Shown piece after piece: positions 60,301 through 64,000 of a DNA stretch of 64,000 bases. The stretch is from Neoroseomonas marina (GTDB lineage: Bacteria; Pseudomonadota; Alphaproteobacteria; Acetobacterales; Acetobacteraceae): assembly GCF_012927745.1 (NCBI RefSeq), contig NZ_JABBKX010000006.1, positions 124,001 to 188,000 on the forward strand, given 5' to 3'. A model generated the notes under the pieces. It was not told the DNA's origin, did not search any database, and worked only from the letters and a program-made list of their open reading frames with translations. The position numbers were made by a program, and so were the translations under genes. Each line of letters begins with the position of its first letter. Position 1 is the first letter of the stretch.

Positions 60301-62774
60301 CAGAACCTCCAGCGCAGGCCGCCGACGACCGAGCCGGAATCCTCGGCCTGGCCGTCATAGTCGCGCCGCACCCAGCCCGCGCCGTAGACGACGGAGAGCG
60401 TGTCCGACAGCGTGTGCTCGTTCTCCCATCGCGCCGCGAGGACGGGCGACCAGCCGAAACCTTCCTGCCAATAACCGCCGGCGGTGACGACGAAGCGGAC
60501 GCGCAGGTCGCGCTCGTAGCGCTTCCACGGGATCCAGGTCAGCGCGGCGGTGGCCGCGACCTCGAGGTCGCGTTCCGGACTGTAATAGGGCACGTCCTGC
60601 CGCGTGTTCGACGAGGCATAGGCATAGGGCTGGATGTCGAGCTTCCAGTCCGGCAGGTTCATCACGCGTTCCTGCCAGCGCGCGAAGCCGATCCAGCGCG
60701 TGTTGTCGTCCGAGAACTGCATGACGCGGACATAGGCCGCCGCCTCGCGCAGGTCCGATTGCCGCCAGGTGGCCCCGATCCGCGCCGAATCCGCATAGAC
60801 CCCGGCGCGCAGCGCGGCGAGGGGCGTATCCGCCGCCGTCAGCTGCCCGCCTGCATCGATGGTCCACTGGTCCGACAGGCGCAGCGCGGCGTCCACGAAG
60901 GCGCCGCCACGGTCGACGCCCTCCCAGTCGATCGTCACGCCACCGCTGACGACGATGTCCGGCGAACGCCATTCGAGCCCCGCCACGGCGCGGTAGGTCG
61001 TCAGCGAGCCGTTGTTGGTGTCGCCGGTGCGGAGCAGGGCGCCGCTGAAGGCGCGCCAGTTCTCCGCGATCGGCGGGGTGTAGAGCCGCACGCCGACATC
61101 GAGCTCAGGCTTGCTCGAATCGCGGCCCAGGCCGCCGCGCACCGTGGCTTCCAGTTCCCACATGTCGCGGATCGCCTGGCGGCGCTGCAGCCGCTGGACC
61201 GCGGTGTTCTCGGGGTACTGCTCGCCGAGCACGCGGATCTCCTCGCGTGCCTCGGCATAGCGGCGCCGGTCGAGCAGCGCCTCGGCACGGCCGAGCCGCA
61301 GGTCGAGATCGTCCGGCGCGTTGGTCAGCGCCGTCTCGTATTCCTCGAGCGCCTGGTCGGGCCAGCCGCGCAGGCGCCAGATGTCGCCGCGCAGCGACCG
61401 CAGCGAGGCGTTCATCGCCGCCGCCGAGGCAAGCGGATCGACCACCGCCTCCGCCCCCGCGAGGTCGTCGCCCCACATGCGCCAGAGAATGCCCGCGGTG
61501 TCGACCTGCAACCTGTCCCATTCGGCGACCGGCGGCTCGGGGCCGCGCAGGGCGCGCCAGGCCGGGATCTCGCGGTCCAGGCGTTGCACCACCTGCTGCG
61601 CCTCGGTCCAGCGGCGCTGCTCCGACAGGGCGTAGAACAGGCCGACGGAGGGGGCGAGCGCGCCCGGGTCGGCGGCGAGCACGGCGCGGTACTCCGCCTC
61701 GGCCTCCTCCGGCCGGCGCCGGGACAGCAGCGCATCGCCCACCGCTTCGCGCGCGTAGGGGGGCAGCTCGCCGCCCTCGCGCAGCCGCGCAGCCTCGGCG
61801 ATCACCTCCTCCATCCGGGTGCGGTCGCGGAGCGCGACCAGGCGGTCGGTGCGCGCGGCCCGCACCGCATCCGCCGCCTCGGGCCCCAGAGGCGTCCAGG
61901 CGGCGATGGCGGCGTCGAGCGCGGCGATGGCCGCGTCCGTGCGCGCGTAGCGCGCGGCGGGGTCGCGCGGCGTCGGCGATTCGATCTGCGCGCCCCAGCG
62001 CACCAGGAAGGCGTTGGCGGCGCCGCGGATGCGGCGTTCTTCGGCGGGGCGGAGAGCGCCGGGCACGGAGGCCGCCCGCACCAGCGCGAGTTCCGGCGCC
62101 CCGACGGCCGCCAGCGCCAGGGCTTCGCGTCGACGGAGCGCGGGATCGCGCGGCGCGCGCAGCAGGGCGGGTTCCAGGACCGCCAGGGCATCGAAGGGGC
62201 GGCGGAGGTCCATCAGCGCATCGGCCATGGCCGCGGCGGATCCGGCATTGCCGCCGCTCGCCGCCAGCCGCGCGGCGGTGACGGCCTGGTCCGGTCCGGC
62301 GGATTGCGCCAGGGCGCGGACGCGCCGGGCCTCGGCTGCCGGGTCGGGGCGCAGCAGCGCCTCCACGTCGCGCGCCGCCTGCCGCAGCCGCGGGTTGGAC
62401 GGGTCGGCGGCTTCCGCCTCGGCCAGCGCCGCGCGGGCGGCTGCGCCGTCGCCGCGCGCGGCTTCGGCCAGGGCGAGGCCGATGCGTGTCTCGGTGCTGC
62501 GGTCCCCGCCTGCGATGGCGGCCTGGTAGAGCTGGACCGCGCGCGCCGCCTGGCCGATGCGGCGGGCGGAGACCGCCGCGGCCGCGATGGCATAGGCGGG
62601 GGCGCCCGCGGCCCCGAGGCTGTCGAAACGCGCCAGAGCCTCCCGGTCCCGGCCCGCCCAGGACAGGACGACCACGAGGTCGGCGAGGGTCCCGCGGTCC
62701 GACGGCGCGGCCGCGAGCGCGGCTTCGAGCAGCCGCCGTCCTTCGTCGAGCCGGCCGGCGCGCGCTGCGCTCAC
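60300..62774 (-). CDS. pgaA: Poly-N-acetylglucosamine export porin PgaA
   Basis: At least 824 residues: tetratricopeptide-like repeats in the N-terminal 500, then an outer-membrane beta-barrel (alternating aromatic/polar strands to the final Phe, GGLRWRF). It exports the polymer made by PgaC. The only usual start codon in this frame is GTG at 62774, which leaves out an evident signal peptide encoded just upstream in the same frame (RHRLLALGLVAALLP, then AIPAAAQ). An ATG at 62871 lies one base out of frame with that peptide. Start unresolved; see findings. Confidence 0.85.
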   Translation of the reverse strand: MSAARAGRLDEGRRLLEAALAAAPSDRGTLADLVVVLSWAGRDREALARFDSLGAAGAPAYAIAAAAVSARRIGQAARAVQLYQAAIAGGDRSTETRIGLALAEAARGDGAAARAALAEAEAADPSNPRLRQAARDVEALLRPDPAAEARRVRALAQSAGPDQAVTAARLAASGGNAGSAAAMADALMDLRRPFDALAVLEPALLRAPRDPALRRREALALAAVGAPELALVRAASVPGALRPAEERRIRGAANAFLVRWGAQIESPTPRDPAARYARTDAAIAALDAAIAAWTPLGPEAADAVRAARTDRLVALRDRTRMEEVIAEAARLREGGELPPYAREAVGDALLSRRRPEEAEAEYRAVLAADPGALAPSVGLFYALSEQRRWTEAQQVVQRLDREIPAWRALRGPEPPVAEWDRLQVDTAGILWRMWGDDLAGAEAVVDPLASAAAMNASLRSLRGDIWRLRGWPDQALEEYETALTNAPDDLDLRLGRAEALLDRRRYAEAREEIRVLGEQYPENTAVQRLQRRQAIRDMWELEATVRGGLGRDSSKPELDVGVRLYTPPIAENWRAFSGALLRTGDTNNGSLTTYRAVAGLEWRSPDIVVSGGVTIDWEGVDRGGAFVDAALRLSDQWTIDAGGQLTAADTPLAALRAGVYADSARIGATWRQSDLREAAAYVRVMQFSDDNTRWIGFARWQERVMNLPDWKLDIQPYAYASSNTRQDVPYYSPERDLEVAATAALTWIPWKRYERDLRVRFVVTAGGYWQEGFGWSPVLAARWENEHTLSDTLSVVYGAGWVRRDYDGQAEDSGSVVGGLRWRF

Positions 62775-62998
62775 GCCTTCGGCGCGCAGCGCCGTGGCAT
62801 CCTGTGCAGCGGCAGGAATGGCGGGAAGCAGGGCGGCGACGAGACCGAGGGCGAGAAGCCGATGGCGGCATCGGGAGCGTGCGGCAGGCGACAGGGCGAA
62901 GCGTCCTGATCTCGGGGGTCGGCGGCCCCACCGGGCCGCGCGACGAAGTGTATCGGCGTTATGGTTATAGCTTCCTTCGCGCGGATGCAGCGCCGACG

Positions 62999-64000
62999 CT
63001 ATTCCCGGCGCCCCATTTTAAGGCCCCGGCCCTTCACTACTGCGTCATCCCCGAAACGGGCGCGCAGCGCCTCCACCGCCGCCCAGCGCGCGGCGCGCTT
63101 CGGCGCCTCGGGGTCCGCGAGGTCGCCGCGATCCGCCTCCGCCGCCTGCACCAGGGGCTGGGCACCGATTCCGATCAGGCGGAAGGCCGTGCCGTCGGCC
63201 TCCCGGGCCAGCAGCGGTTGCGCGGCGGCGAACAGCACGTCCGGCAGGCGCGTGGGCTGCGGCAGCCGCGCCGCCCGGGTGCGCGTGGCGAAGGCGGCGG
63301 TCTTCAGCTTCAGCGTGACGCCCGCGGCGGCGAGGTCCTTCTCCTTCAGCCGCCGCGCCAGCTTCTCGCACATCCGCCACAGCGGCGCCTCGAGGGCCGC
63401 GCGCGCCGCGATGTCGGCCTCGAAGGTCGTCTCGGCGCTGATCGACTTGGTCTCGCGGTCGGGGATCACGCGGCGCTCGTCCTCCCCGCGTGCCCGGGCG
63501 GCGAGGGAGGGCCCGTCCTCCCCGAAGCGCTGCATCGCCTCGCGCGGCGACAGGGCGGCGAGCTGGCCAAGGGTGCTGAACCCGGCGGCCTGCAGGCGCT
63601 TCGCCATGGCCGGGCCGATGCCGGGCAGCAGCGAGACCGGCTGCGGCGCGAGCCAGCCCGCGGCCTCCCCGGCGCCGATCACCGCGAAGCCGCGCGGCTT
63701 GTCGCGCTCGGCCGCGAGCTTCGCCATCAGCCGGTTGGCCGCGAGGCCGATCGAGACGGTGACGCCGACCTCCTTCTCCACCTGCCGGGCGAAGCGGGCG
63801 AGCACGACGGCCGGCGGCGCGCCGTGCAGCGCTTCCGTGCCCGTCAGGTCGAGCACCGCCTCGTCGATCGACAGCGGCTGCACGAGGGGCGTCAGCGCTT
63901 CCATCAGCGCGCGGATGCGCCGACCCTCGCGCACGTACTTCGCCATCTCCGGCTTGATCACCACGGCGTCCGGGCAGGCGGCCAGCGCCTTGAACATGGG
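62999..64000 (-). CDS. dinB: DNA polymerase IV (Y-family), N-terminus beyond the window
   Basis: The right edge cuts the gene; 333 residues of the C-terminal portion remain. LSIDEAVLDLTGT contains the catalytic S-I-D-E motif, VSIGLAANRLMAKLAAERDK follows, then the helix-hairpin-helix LLPGIGPAMAKRLQAAG and the little-finger domain. DinB copies damaged DNA with low fidelity. The stop at 62999 lies about 130 bases from the pgaA leader. No beta-clamp motif is obvious at the C-terminus (GLKMGRRE). Confidence 0.93.
   Translation of the reverse strand, partial: PMFKALAACPDAVVIKPEMAKYVREGRRIRALMEALTPLVQPLSIDEAVLDLTGTEALHGAPPAVVLARFARQVEKEVGVTVSIGLAANRLMAKLAAERDKPRGFAVIGAGEAAGWLAPQPVSLLPGIGPAMAKRLQAAGFSTLGQLAALSPREAMQRFGEDGPSLAARARGEDERRVIPDRETKSISAETTFEADIAARAALEAPLWRMCEKLARRLKEKDLAAAGVTLKLKTAAFATRTRAARLPQPTRLPDVLFAAAQPLLAREADGTAFRLIGIGAQPLVQAAEADRGDLADPEAPKRAARWAAVEALRARFGDDAVVKGRGLKMGRRE

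Noticed and set aside
61105-62931. A 608-residue open frame overlapping pgaA on the same strand
   Set aside because: Its translation is Arg/Pro/Ala-rich with no domain, while the overlapping pgaA frame has TPR and barrel features.
1-64000. tRNA, rRNA and known riboswitches
   Set aside because: Reading both strands I found no T-arm motif with matching acceptor stem, no rRNA sequence and no convincing riboswitch core; a dedicated scan could still find a short RNA.

Overview
This window is very GC-rich, densely packed chromosomal DNA from an alphaproteobacterium, most likely a member of the Acetobacteraceae related to Roseomonas. Three things point there: a GcrA cell-cycle regulator, which is restricted to alphaproteobacteria; several Bug/TctC-type solute receptors with matching TctA/TctB transporters; and GC-rich intergenic hairpin repeats. 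I saw no rRNA, tRNA, CRISPR array, prophage or insertion sequence. Only one stretch between intact genes exceeds 300 bases (22800-23174), and it holds the remains of a TctC gene. The assignment rests on gene content only.

Layout, 1-27 kb. The left end carries the tail of an M81 (MlrC-type) peptidase, a D-threonine aldolase/D-serine dehydratase-like enzyme, ispH, a DUF4010 membrane protein, a MoeB/ThiF enzyme with a DsrE-like protein, and an SH3-domain exported protein. A compact three-gene cobalt-type nitrile hydratase-like operon follows (6865-8032), then an HxlR regulator with a MATE pump, and gcrA. Next come lutA with a 2-oxoglutarate dioxygenase, and the lutB-lutC-smr-xre-benE-DUF2585 operon. 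A hydroxyacid dehydrogenase, a decayed tctC and a full tctC-tctB-tctA transporter complete this half.

Layout, 27-46 kb. A catabolic cluster (27225-32308) combines a Gfo/Idh dehydrogenase, a sugar-phosphate epimerase-like protein, an enolase-superfamily enzyme, a YcgN protein, a DapA-family aldolase/dehydratase and a cupin, as expected for sugar-acid breakdown. Then come a DMT exporter, a SprT-like protease, an oxidoreductase, a second epimerase, a three-component ABC importer, a P460-type cytochrome and glpK. A Flp-type pilin with a very long Gly/Ser tail has four GANTC sites in its leader. A SelA-like PLP enzyme is followed by an AtuA-family protein split into two overlapping genes.

Layout, 46-64 kb. 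The most unusual locus is 47652-50477. Three consecutive genes encode exported proteins, each made of six short repeats with the theme TG-x-[ST]-D-x-D-P-x-D-x-x-G-x-G-R. They are followed, in overlap, by a cupin_4/JmjC-type oxygenase; the arrangement suggests a repeat-protein substrate family with its modifying enzyme. A second tct operon, with a phzF inserted, runs divergently. After a flavin reductase and an MFS protein, the window ends with the poly-N-acetylglucosamine operon pgaABCD, whose pgaA start is problematic, and the 3' part of dinB.
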